Translations under genes and position numbers: made by a program | In this document: positions 37,268 to 46,082 of the stretch, in pieces | Position numbering within the stretch: the stretch's first letter is position 1 | How the letters are laid out: every line of letters begins with the position of its first letter | Source of the DNA: Rhizobium croatiense | Lineage (GTDB): Bacteria > Pseudomonadota > Alphaproteobacteria > Rhizobiales > Rhizobiaceae | Assembly: GCF_019793465.1 (NCBI RefSeq) | Contig: NZ_JAILYJ010000015.1 | Coordinates: 124,001 to 188,000, forward strand | Length of the DNA stretch: 64,000 bases | Direction of reading: 5' to 3' | The notes under the pieces: generated by a model | What the model was told of the DNA's origin: nothing | The model's database searches: none | Seen by the model: only the letters and a program-made list of their open reading frames with translations

Positions 37268-37384
37268 GTCTGCCGCCTCCTCGTTCGTGCTTCATACCAG
37301 TGCGCCGGTCCTGATTTCGCGGCGCCTCCGCGTCAGGCGATAACAAGATGCTTCACATGGATCTGCTGGGGCGATCAACCACCA

Positions 37385-37409
37385 AACTTGCGGATGCGCA
37401 GAGAGTTCC
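37385..37409 (-). promoter_or_regulatory. EcfG-like promoter word before the 89-residue gene
   Basis: Minus strand: GGAAC (37409-37405), 16 bases, AGTT (37388-37385). It keeps the conserved GGAAC and TT with one mismatch, about 118 bp upstream of the start codon. Confidence 0.4.
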
Positions 37410-37441
37410 CGCTCTATCGCGTCGATCGATTCCCCCTCGCT

Positions 37442-39424
37442 CTAGAAACCGAAGGGGAAGGTTTCCTGATCGCCCGTACCGGACTGCCGAGCGATGAGAG
37501 GCGAAAGCGCGCGCGTTTCATCGAACCAGAGGAAGGCGTCGTATTGCCGCGACAGCGATGCCGACATGTAGTGGCTCAGCCGCTCGGTTTCCGGCCTGTA
37601 GATCACCCCTATGAAGCGCTGAAGCCGCTGTTCGACCAGGCTTGCGTGCAATTCCTCATCGGCCCTGAGGTCGAGAAGAAATCGCGGCTTTGCCGTGTCG
37701 TGACATAAACGCTCGCAGCTCTGCGGGAGCGACGGGTTCATCTGTTTCGCCTCCGCCTGCCCGTCCCAATCGTCAGCGGCGATTACCTCGCCGCAATGTG
37801 TTCCCAGACCTACGAGGCTTGTCATCTCGTTGAAGCGCTGCCGGCATAGCTGACCGAGGCTCAGTTCGTCGCGGGCGGTTGCCATATCCGTGTAGCGGGC
37901 GTCGCCGATGTGGGAGTTGTGAGCCCATATGATGATCTTTGCCGCTGGTCCGTGAAAGTCGAGAAGATGCTCGACGGTGTCGGCCATATAGGTGTCGCGC
38001 AGGTTCCAGGCCTGGGCACCGCCGTAATACATAATGCGATAATATCGTTCGGCGGCGGCGAGCAGTCTTGCGGACTGGACGGCGTTTAGAAAATCATCGT
38101 CATCTAAGGCCGCATTATCCAGCGATCGCGTCAAAAGCTCCGTGCATTGCTTCAGCACCGCATCCTCGCATGATCGATAGGCTTCGGTCAGCACGGCCCG
38201 ACCATAGGTCGCGGGATTGCTCTGCCAGGGACTGAGGCAGCCATAGCGTTCCCTGGCAATCTTTGCGGTTTCCGGGCTGACATTTTCGAGATAGTCGAGG
38301 ACGGAGCGGATCGATCCGGACATATTATAGAGATCCAGGCCGTAAAACCGCACCGGATCCTTGTGCGACGCTTTGCGCCGTTCGTTTTCCTCCTTCATCC
38401 AGCCGATGAACCGCGAAAACTCCCGGTTCCGCCACATCCACTTGGGAAAGCGGCCGAACGGCTGTCTGTCTCCCGGTGCCCGACCATTTATCCAGTGGTC
38501 AATGGCGGCCGCATCCGGCCAATCCGCTTCGACTGCAATGAGATTGAATCCGTGATGATCGATAAGATGCCGGCTGATGGTAGCCCGCGTCTCATAAAAT
38601 TCGGCGGTGCCATGGGTGGATTCACCAAGCAAAACGATGCGGCTGTCGGCAAAACGATCAAAAAGGGCGGCAAAGCTGTTGTCGTCGATCGAGGAAAATT
38701 CTTCAGCCGCGGCCGAGATGAGTTTGCTGTATGTTTCCTCTGTGCGCGATGACGGGGCTGTCGCCGTATACATCGGATGGGTGGTAGTCCAGGCATCCTC
38801 GCCGATCAGCGGGACGAAAAGGACGCCGCCCAGATCTTCCTCCTCGAAGGTGGATGCCCCCGTGCGCGTGATGCGTTTCAGGCGCTGTTCGTCGCTGCGG
38901 CCGACCGGGATGATGAGCCGCCCACCGAGATCCAGCTGCTCCTTCAGGCCGGCCGGCACCTCGGGTGCGCCAGCAGAAACGATAATCGCGTCGAAAGGAG
39001 CGGCGTTCGTCCAGCCCTTGCTGCCGTCGCCCACTCGGACGTCGAGATTGCGGTACCCCAGCTTTTCAAACCGTTCTCTGGCTTGAAGCGCCAGCCGTTC
39101 ATGGCGTTCGATGGTATAGACGTGCCTGGCGATCCGGCTGATGAGGGCCGAGGCGTAGCCGGAACCGGTTCCGACCTCGAGGACCTTGTCGCCCGCACCC
39201 AGATGGGCCTTCTCGATCATCAGAGCGACGATGAAAGGCTGCGAGATCGTCTGACCCTCGCCGATCGACAAGGGCGCATCCTCATAGGCGAATTCCTCGA
39301 AGCCCGGATCGACGAATTTCTCGCGCGGCACTATGCGCATCGCCCTGATGACGCTTTGATCGCGAATGCCGCGACGCACGACATGGTGTTCCACCATGTG
39401 GTCTCGCAGGCGGTTCATATCCAT
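37442..39424 (-). CDS. Protein-isoaspartate methyltransferase / erythromycin-esterase fusion
   Basis: A 660-residue two-domain protein. Residues 1 to about 210 are a PCMT-type methyltransferase: VPREKFVDP, a GQTISQP substrate loop, and the SAM motif VLEVGTGSG (81-89). Residues about 230-655 are an erythromycin-esterase (EreA/Ere-like) domain: GESTHG (267-272) with the catalytic-type Glu and His, AVEADWP (about 298-304) and WAHNSHIGD near 490. The first domain repairs isoaspartyl residues in aged proteins. Ere-like domains in soil bacteria are often not resistance enzymes, and their substrate is unknown. The start at 39424 follows GGAGGTGAT; the frame runs further upstream without support. An EcfG-like word lies upstream. 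Confidence 0.88.
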   Translation of the reverse strand: MDMNRLRDHMVEHHVVRRGIRDQSVIRAMRIVPREKFVDPGFEEFAYEDAPLSIGEGQTISQPFIVALMIEKAHLGAGDKVLEVGTGSGYASALISRIARHVYTIERHERLALQARERFEKLGYRNLDVRVGDGSKGWTNAAPFDAIIVSAGAPEVPAGLKEQLDLGGRLIIPVGRSDEQRLKRITRTGASTFEEEDLGGVLFVPLIGEDAWTTTHPMYTATAPSSRTEETYSKLISAAAEEFSSIDDNSFAALFDRFADSRIVLLGESTHGTAEFYETRATISRHLIDHHGFNLIAVEADWPDAAAIDHWINGRAPGDRQPFGRFPKWMWRNREFSRFIGWMKEENERRKASHKDPVRFYGLDLYNMSGSIRSVLDYLENVSPETAKIARERYGCLSPWQSNPATYGRAVLTEAYRSCEDAVLKQCTELLTRSLDNAALDDDDFLNAVQSARLLAAAERYYRIMYYGGAQAWNLRDTYMADTVEHLLDFHGPAAKIIIWAHNSHIGDARYTDMATARDELSLGQLCRQRFNEMTSLVGLGTHCGEVIAADDWDGQAEAKQMNPSLPQSCERLCHDTAKPRFLLDLRADEELHASLVEQRLQRFIGVIYRPETERLSHYMSASLSRQYDAFLWFDETRALSPLIARQSGTGDQETFPFGF

Positions 39425-39448
39425 GGGATCACCTCCGCTCCAGGAGAA

Positions 39449-39474
39449 AACAGCCGAAAGCAGGTGGTTGTTCC
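39449..39474 (-). promoter_or_regulatory. EcfG-like promoter word before the fusion gene
   Basis: Minus strand: GGAAC (39474-39470), 17 bases, TGTT (39452-39449), ending 24 bp before the start codon at 39424. One mismatch to CGTT. Confidence 0.45.
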
Positions 39475-39689
39475 GAAGCAGCGGCACCGATGGCCCGGGT
39501 TCGTTAGCCGCCACGGTATTCCTACGCACCGCATCGCTGCGCCCGTCAGCACGGCATCGATTTCCGACACGCGCCTGAGGCGGTATCGAACGTCTCCGCG
39601 CTGTCCGGCGGATCGCGGACCATTTGATGATTCAAGTGGAGCGCTGAACGAAAGCGGGATCCTGCGATCAATTTGCGACGTGCAGCAGC

Positions 39690-39714
39690 GGAACTTAGTG
39701 TGAAGAGCGAAGTT
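39690..39714 (+). promoter_or_regulatory. EcfG-like promoter word before the 82-residue gene
   Basis: GGAAC (39690-39694), 16 bases, AGTT (39711-39714), 27 bp before the ATG at 39742. One mismatch to CGTT. The rest of the 317-base divergent gap (39425-39741) shows no gene. Confidence 0.5.
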
Positions 39715-39741
39715 GGACAGGCATCAGCAAGAGGCGCGCCC

Positions 39742-39990
39742 ATGTCCAGCAATTCGCTTGTCAACGAACCGGTCGAAGATCTCGCCTCCCGCCTGGAGAC
39801 AATGACGGATGACGAACTGTTCGGGACCATGAACGATCTGGAAAAAGCGAGCAACACTGCCGAGGAAGCCGACGCGGTAGAAGAGATTATCTCCCGCATT
39901 GCTTTGGCCGAAAGCGAGATCGAGCGGCGCTATCCCGGTCGACTGCTCGCACCGTATCGCGAGTGGAAGCAAAGGCAACCGCTGCTGTGA
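39742..39990 (+). CDS. Small acidic hypothetical protein
   Basis: An 82-residue soluble protein, strongly helical and acidic (ETMTDDELFGTMNDLEKA; EEADAVEEIISRIALAESEIERRYPG). The first 20 residues are probably flexible. A GTG at 39703 could extend the N-terminus; 39742 is preferred because AAGAGG precedes it and a stress-type promoter word ends just upstream. It is followed after 48 bp by another small conserved gene, probably in one transcript. I recognise no known family. Confidence 0.6.
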   Translation: MSSNSLVNEPVEDLASRLETMTDDELFGTMNDLEKASNTAEEADAVEEIISRIALAESEIERRYPGRLLAPYREWKQRQPLL

Positions 39991-40038
39991 CTGTTGCGGG
40001 CCGGTTTGCGCCACAAAAGACAACCGATGGAGATTTCG

Positions 40039-40302
40039 ATGAGCAGTTCCGAGACAACGACGGACCACAGAAAAATTCGCAAATGGGCGGAGGACAGGAA
40101 GGGCAGGCCGGCGGCCATCCGGACCGGCGGCAAAGGCGGCGTCCTGCGCATCGATTTCGGAGAAAAGGAAGAAGAATTCGACGAGATCGGCTGGGACGAG
40201 TTCTTCAGAATCTTCGACAAAAACAAGCTTGCCTTTCTCTACCAGGATGAGACCAAGGATGGAAAGACAAGCCGCTTCAACAAATTCGTCGAGCGTGACT
40301 GA
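40039..40302 (+). CDS. Small conserved protein of unknown function
   Basis: An 87-residue basic/acidic soluble protein. It begins with HRKIRKWAEDRKGRPAAIR, has a central GGVLRIDFG, and ends with WDEFFRIFDKNKLAFLYQ and SRFNKFVER. I recall this pattern from widespread bacterial small proteins, sometimes mislabelled as glucan branching enzyme; no function is established. The ATG at 40039 is preferred over 40027 because GGAG lies about seven bases upstream of it. It is probably cotranscribed with the 82-residue gene and is followed by a hairpin. Confidence 0.75.
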   Translation: MSSSETTTDHRKIRKWAEDRKGRPAAIRTGGKGGVLRIDFGEKEEEFDEIGWDEFFRIFDKNKLAFLYQDETKDGKTSRFNKFVERD

Positions 40303-40310
40303 GCGCCTTG

Positions 40311-40335
40311 ACGCGGCGATCGGATCGCCGCGTTC
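40311..40335. terminator. Hairpin between convergent genes
   Basis: ACGCGGCGA (40311-40319) pairs with TCGCCGCGT (40325-40333) around 5 bases, then TCC. It lies after the 87-residue gene and before the end of the phosphoesterase gene. Confidence 0.55.
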
Positions 40336-40435
40336 CTGCTGAGGACCGTTGTCAGTTGCGGCCAAGAGCCCGGATCCGCCATCTTCGATGCGGGCGCGGC
40401 CAGCACGTTTGGCCGCTGCCCTCGCTTGAAAGCGG

Positions 40436-41158
40436 TCAAAGCTCGAGCAGAGCGTACGGTCTCCCGGTCGGCTTCTCGACATGGGCGGCGACGTTGTAGA
40501 CCGGTGCGCCGCCCGGTGTGCGGCCCTCATAGGATCCGCGATGGGCATGGCCGTGAACGACCGCATTGACCCGAAACCGGTCGATGGTTTCCGCAAGGCG
40601 TGAAGAACCGAGAAAGGGATAGATCTCCAACGGTTCGCCTGCCACGGTTTCGGCAATGGGGGCGTAGTGCAGCACGACCAGGGAGCGATCGGAACGCACC
40701 TGCCGCATGGCGTTTTCCAGGCGCATCGATTCCCCGACGCTTTCGGCGACCATCGCCTTGATGGCGGCTTCGCCGAATGAACCCAGCATATGGCGCCCGA
40801 AGCCGCCGGCAAATCCCTTGACGCCAACGAAACCGACACCGGAGATCTCGGCTGCATGGCCGTTCAGCAATTTGACGCCGGCGTCAGTCAGAATTTTGCA
40901 GACGTCATCAACCTGACCGCTTTCGTGATCGTGATTGCCGAGGACGGCGACGGTTGGCACGGTGCAATGGCGCAGATCGCTGGCAAGCAATTCGGCCTCC
41001 TTGGGCCTGCCGAGATCGGTCAGATCACCGGCAATGACCAGGACATCGGCGACCGAGGAAATTTCGGCAAACAGATCCTTATAGGATTTTGCCCCATCCT
41101 CCGTCACATGGAGGTCGGCCACCGCCGCAACCGTCACGCTCTTTCGCTGATCATCCAT
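40436..41158 (-). CDS. Calcineurin-type metallophosphoesterase
   Basis: A 240-residue cytoplasmic protein with the metal-binding motifs in order: DLHV near the N-terminus, GDLTD, GNHDHE, and at the C-terminal end HGHAH. These form the two-metal centre of calcineurin-like phosphoesterases, which cleave phosphate mono- or diesters; the substrate is unknown. The start at 41158 follows AGGAGA; the frame extends 17 codons further without support and overlaps the upstream gene. That upstream gene, a nucleotidyltransferase-like protein, ends 10 bp before, so the two are one operon. Confidence 0.87.
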   Translation of the reverse strand: MDDQRKSVTVAAVADLHVTEDGAKSYKDLFAEISSVADVLVIAGDLTDLGRPKEAELLASDLRHCTVPTVAVLGNHDHESGQVDDVCKILTDAGVKLLNGHAAEISGVGFVGVKGFAGGFGRHMLGSFGEAAIKAMVAESVGESMRLENAMRQVRSDRSLVVLHYAPIAETVAGEPLEIYPFLGSSRLAETIDRFRVNAVVHGHAHRGSYEGRTPGGAPVYNVAAHVEKPTGRPYALLEL

Positions 41159-41168
41159 CGCGTTTCTC

Positions 41169-41975
41169 CTAATCGCCTCGCAGTTCACCCTCGCCGCCGA
41201 CATCGGCAAAGCCCCATTCCTTGACGTCGATCTCGAAATCGATGCGGGAATACATCCGGCCTCGGCATATTTTCATTTGCGGCAGGGGCAGTTCCTGCTG
41301 CGCCTTAAGGCGGTCCAAAAGCTCCTCCAGCAGCCACCGGGGAATCTTGTCCCGCTCGGTCGGGTAGATCCACCTGAAATTGAGGACATGGATGAGAAGC
41401 ACCTCCCAATGCACCTCGAGATAAGCGAGCAGTTTGCGCCAATCGATGGCATCATGGGCCTTCAAGATGACATGCGCGACATCGGCGCCATCATAACGGT
41501 GTCTCAGCTGGACAAAACATTTCGACCAGACGAGTTCGGTGGGGCTGACGATTCTGACCGTGTGACCGCACATTTCGACCCTGCGTGCATCGTCGAACCA
41601 GTCGTCGCCGACTGGCATGGTTCCGTTCGAGGAAGCAAAGATCACATCAAAGAAGTGATTTCCCTTCAGCACTTTTCCAAGCCAGCGCTCGTCCTCGACT
41701 TCGACCCTGTAACCCTTCGATTTGAAGTGACCCAGGATGCGAGCATAGTCGCCGGCCTTGCAGAATATGTCGAAATCCTTCGTCTGGCGCGAGATGCCGG
41801 TATAGGCGCAGACGGCGTAGGTACCGGCGACGAGGAAAGGGATGCGGGATTTGACGAGCTCCTGAACGACTTCGGTAACGAACGGCTCGGCGGCCGGATC
41901 GATGAGTTGCGGAACCGCCTTCGCTTTGATCAGCACATCATTGTCTCTGCCGTGTCCGGCTGTTCGCGCGGTCAT
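41169..41975 (-). CDS. Nucleotidyltransferase-fold protein
   Basis: A 268-residue protein. The region LVAGTYAVCAYTGISRQT then KDFDIF (about residues 47-70) has the G-G/Y...DxD pattern of the polymerase-beta-like nucleotidyltransferase superfamily. The rest (VEMCGHTVRIVSPTELVWSKCF; DWRKLLAYL) fits the helical C-terminal part of kanamycin-nucleotidyltransferase-like or uncharacterised NTP_transf proteins. Target and activity are unknown. The start at 41975 has AGGA upstream. It is first in a two-gene operon with a metallophosphoesterase, a make-and-break pairing, and an EcfG-like word lies upstream at 42004-42028. Confidence 0.7.
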   Translation of the reverse strand: MTARTAGHGRDNDVLIKAKAVPQLIDPAAEPFVTEVVQELVKSRIPFLVAGTYAVCAYTGISRQTKDFDIFCKAGDYARILGHFKSKGYRVEVEDERWLGKVLKGNHFFDVIFASSNGTMPVGDDWFDDARRVEMCGHTVRIVSPTELVWSKCFVQLRHRYDGADVAHVILKAHDAIDWRKLLAYLEVHWEVLLIHVLNFRWIYPTERDKIPRWLLEELLDRLKAQQELPLPQMKICRGRMYSRIDFEIDVKEWGFADVGGEGELRGD

Positions 41976-42003
41976 CGTCGATTCCTGCGTTGCTACGCAA
42001 AGC

Positions 42004-42028
42004 AACACATGGAGTCGTTCAATGTTCC
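42004..42028 (-). promoter_or_regulatory. EcfG-like promoter word before the nucleotidyltransferase/phosphoesterase operon
   Basis: Minus strand: GGAAC (42028-42024), 16 bases, TGTT (42007-42004), 28 bp before the start at 41975. One mismatch. Confidence 0.45.
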
Positions 42029-42066
42029 CAGTCCTTCGTTCGAGGCAAAACGTGCCGGATCAATCC

Positions 42067-42091
42067 GGAACTTCGCTACCTCCGTGTCGTT
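42067..42091 (+). promoter_or_regulatory. EcfG-type promoter, exact consensus, before the 89-residue gene
   Basis: GGAAC (42067-42071), 16 bases, CGTT (42088-42091). It is an exact match and lies 61 bp before the ATG at 42153. Together with the word at 42004-42028 it makes a divergent stress-promoter pair. Confidence 0.7.
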
Positions 42092-42152
42092 CGGGCCATG
42101 AGACGCGCGTCCGCTTTCGAGGAAAGCTTTCCGAACCGAATTGGAGAATGTC

Positions 42153-42422
42153 ATGGACAGACGAGCAAAAATATTGACCGGCATAAACGACAGGCCGAGA
42201 AATGAGACCGTTACCGGAAGCTGCCCCGGCATCCCCTACGACAGCGGCCGGATAGTCGATCTGACCGAGGAAATCAGACGCACGAAAGCTTCGCTTCTGC
42301 GTGATCGGCTGGACGATCTCAAGGACAAGCTTGATGAGCGGGTCGATCTGCCGCAAAGGGGCGCGCCGTGGCGAGGTGAGGAAAGGCGGCCCCTTCGCCT
42401 CGGGAGCGGGCTACGAGAATGA
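42153..42422 (+). CDS. Small charged hypothetical protein
   Basis: An 89-residue soluble protein. The start at 42153 follows GGAGAATGTC. The centre (IVDLTEEIRRTKASLLRDRLDDLKDKLDERVDLP) is a strong amphipathic helix that could form a coiled coil; the C-terminus is arginine/proline-rich and overlaps the next small frame. No family is recognised. An exact EcfG promoter word precedes it, so a general-stress role is likely. Confidence 0.6.
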   Translation: MDRRAKILTGINDRPRNETVTGSCPGIPYDSGRIVDLTEEIRRTKASLLRDRLDDLKDKLDERVDLPQRGAPWRGEERRPLRLGSGLRE

Positions 42423-42564
42423 AAAGCCGCCGTGGCGGATGATGATATTCGTCGTCACGATTTTCCTCGTCGCCTGTCTGGCGGGCTTGGCCTTCATGCT
42501 GGCGACGCACTCCGGCGAACCGGATGAGAAATCGCCCGGGCCGATGACGGAGCGGGCGCGATAA
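42376..42564 (+). CDS. Possible small single-span membrane protein
   Basis: A frame of about 62 residues with one clear membrane helix (MMIFVVTIFLVACLAGLAFML), a short N-terminal segment and a polar tail. It overlaps the end of the 89-residue gene in another frame. Start choice is uncertain: a GTG at 42376 or the ATG pair at 42439. If real, it is the second gene of the stress-type unit starting at 42091. Confidence 0.4.
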   Translation: MRKGGPFASGAGYENEKPPWRMMIFVVTIFLVACLAGLAFMLATHSGEPDEKSPGPMTERAR

Positions 42565-42674
42565 GCGAGGGATAAAGACTCTGTTCAGCGGCGATCGTCA
42601 TCTGCCGGCAAATCATCTCGGCCAGCCGCGGCGGCCCGCGACGTGAATCGTTTTCCGGCAAGCCTGTAGATTAC

Positions 42675-43838
<1,164 letters not shown>

Positions 43839-43877
43839 TCAGAGAAAATGGGAGTTTGAATCTTATATGCGGTGTAT

Positions 43878-46082
43878 TTATACCTTGAAGTTATAGTACT
43901 TCATCAAAGATCTCGAAAACATCTCTGAGTCACTGAAATTATACAGCGCGTGCTGTTTAGGATTTACGCTGTTGATCGCGACAATGATTTCCGAATTTCG
44001 CGGGCTTTTCATTTGTTGCAGGCTGAACTCGACCGCGCGGCGGCTCGTCTTTCCCCATCTGACGACTGCCAGTGTTCTTTCCGCCAGCGCAGTCAGAAGC
44101 ACGGTGTCTGTCGAGGCGAGCACAGGCGCGCTGTCGAAGATGACAATCCGGCCGGCCGCGCCCGCCATTTCGATGATTTCTGCCAGGCCATTCGAACGGA
44201 CCCGCCGCTGAAGACTGAACTTGCCAGATGGAATGAAATCGATACCGCTTGGATGGTGGTCGACGATGTCGCGGATATCGGCGTGGCCATTCAGGAATTC
44301 GTTCAATCCCTGCTGTAGCCCCGACTTGAAATAGGACTCGAGTTCTCCCCGTCGAAGGTCGCCGTCGACCAACAGCACCGGAACTGCCGCGGCGGCGAGT
44401 TCGATAGCCAGCGATCTTGCGACAAGCGACTTGCCTTCTCCGCTGTGAGCCGACGTAACGACGATACTGTTCGGAAACTTGCCCCCATTGGACTGTTTGA
44501 GTGTGAGGATCACGGTGCGGATTGCTTCGTCAAACATCGGGACCTGCACATGTCCGAAAATCGTCTTTGGATTTTCCTTCCGCGCCAGCCGCGGGATAAG
44601 CCCAGCCGGTATCGTGCGGGCCATCCCTGCTATTTGATCGAAACTCCGGACGGACCGGTCCCACATTTCAATTACGAAAGCAGCCGTTACGGCTGCCGAG
44701 ATTGCAGCCAGAAGGGCGCTCACCAGATAGAAAAGCCGTCCACGTCCCTCCGATCCGAGGGGCACCGAAGCCGGTGATAAGACTTCCAATTCGGCCGCGG
44801 GAAGCTTGGCCTTGCCGGCGAGGTCACGGCGCTGGTCCTCAAACTTTTCGAGCGCCGTTTGTTCCTTGTCGGCTATCCGCTGCAGTCGCGTCAATTCCGT
44901 CTGCACCAGGGCGTCGCGTGCGCGTTTTTCATGAGCGACATCCAAGACGGATTGTACTGCGGCAGCCTCATGGTCAAGTGCGGCGAGCTTGGCGCGCATT
45001 GTTTGCAGATATTGCTTGGTCGCCAGGTTGAGATCGGCGCGGGATTTTTGGATCTTCCCGCGCAAATCCACCACGGCCTCGGCATTGCCGTCGTATAGCT
45101 CAAGCAGACGGGCAAGATCTGCCTCCTGTGCGTGAAGATCACGTTGCTTTGTGGTAATGTCGTCCGGGAGGGTAATGTTCTGCACAGCGACCGAAGCGTT
45201 ATCCGCTGCCTCAAGCGTCGATATCACCGCCTTTACCTCAACCCGGCTTTCCTCAATTTTCCCTTCGCGGCCGGTGAGTTCTATAAGTGATTTGAGCCGT
45301 TCATCCTGAGCGTCCTCTTTCGAGACGACGTCCATCGATTCTTGATAGTTGCGGGCAGCCTCGCGCGCAATATCCGCTCGAGCCTTCTGTTCGGAGATGC
45401 GCTGCAGGATCCATTTTTCCGCTGAATCGAGGCGGCTGCGGACACCGCCCTTCCGCTCATCGAGGTAGATGCTGATGACACGGTTCGGAACCGCGGCTGC
45501 GAGTTGAGGGTCATTCGTGGTGAAGCTGATCTGGATAACGTTACTCTTATCTTCGTGCCAGACGCCGAGCGCCCTAAAAAATTCCGGGATGACGGCGTCG
45601 ATGCCGTCGCGCACCGGCTCGGCGGGTTTTCGCGGATCGAACAGGCCGCGCAATTTTGTCCGAATGCCCTCAAAGAATGAGGGCTCCCGCAGCGCTGGAT
45701 TGAATTCCGGCCGCAGGTTAAGCCGCAGTTCGCGAACGACCCGCTCTGCAATACTTCTGGATAGAAGCCGCTCAGTTTCCGCTTTCGCATCAAGCATATC
45801 ACCGCTGCTGGTATCCTCCTCACCAAGTGTCTTTGCGAGAGGCTGGTGGATAATCAACCGGGCCCAGGCCTGATAGGCGGGCTTCATCCCGGAGATCGTA
45901 ATGGCCGCGGGCGCCACCAGCAGCACGGTTATCGCAATGATCATGACCATTCTTCGCCGGAGCAGACGAAAGGCGGATGCGAGGTCCAGGTTATCCGCCT
46001 TGGTCTCTACCTGAGCGCGAGGATCATATCGCATCGACGAGATCGGAAGGTTGCGGTCCGGCGGAACAGTGGAAATCGTCAT
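43878..46082 (-). CDS. Polysaccharide co-polymerase / BY-type tyrosine autokinase (Wzc/ExoP-like)
   Basis: A 734-residue inner-membrane protein. Membrane helices lie at about 45-65 and 454-476 and flank a long periplasmic coiled-coil domain (Wzz part). The cytoplasmic kinase domain has Walker A SAHSGEGKS (about 547-555), Walker A' LLVDGDLRRG, and Walker B IVIFDSAPVLAST. The C-terminus holds only three tyrosines (LYNFSD and MKYYNF), fewer than in E. coli Wzc. The family sets chain length and phosphorylates itself to cycle polymerisation. It overlaps the upstream glycosyltransferase gene by four bases (ATGA). Confidence 0.93.
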   Translation of the reverse strand: MTISTVPPDRNLPISSMRYDPRAQVETKADNLDLASAFRLLRRRMVMIIAITVLLVAPAAITISGMKPAYQAWARLIIHQPLAKTLGEEDTSSGDMLDAKAETERLLSRSIAERVVRELRLNLRPEFNPALREPSFFEGIRTKLRGLFDPRKPAEPVRDGIDAVIPEFFRALGVWHEDKSNVIQISFTTNDPQLAAAVPNRVISIYLDERKGGVRSRLDSAEKWILQRISEQKARADIAREAARNYQESMDVVSKEDAQDERLKSLIELTGREGKIEESRVEVKAVISTLEAADNASVAVQNITLPDDITTKQRDLHAQEADLARLLELYDGNAEAVVDLRGKIQKSRADLNLATKQYLQTMRAKLAALDHEAAAVQSVLDVAHEKRARDALVQTELTRLQRIADKEQTALEKFEDQRRDLAGKAKLPAAELEVLSPASVPLGSEGRGRLFYLVSALLAAISAAVTAAFVIEMWDRSVRSFDQIAGMARTIPAGLIPRLARKENPKTIFGHVQVPMFDEAIRTVILTLKQSNGGKFPNSIVVTSAHSGEGKSLVARSLAIELAAAAVPVLLVDGDLRRGELESYFKSGLQQGLNEFLNGHADIRDIVDHHPSGIDFIPSGKFSLQRRVRSNGLAEIIEMAGAAGRIVIFDSAPVLASTDTVLLTALAERTLAVVRWGKTSRRAVEFSLQQMKSPRNSEIIVAINSVNPKQHALYNFSDSEMFSRSLMKYYNFKV

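Noticed and set aside
37442-39424. Calling the Ere-like domain an antibiotic resistance gene
   Set aside because: It is fused to a protein-repair methyltransferase in a stress-type neighbourhood with no mobile element; the family is broad and macrolide activity cannot be assumed.
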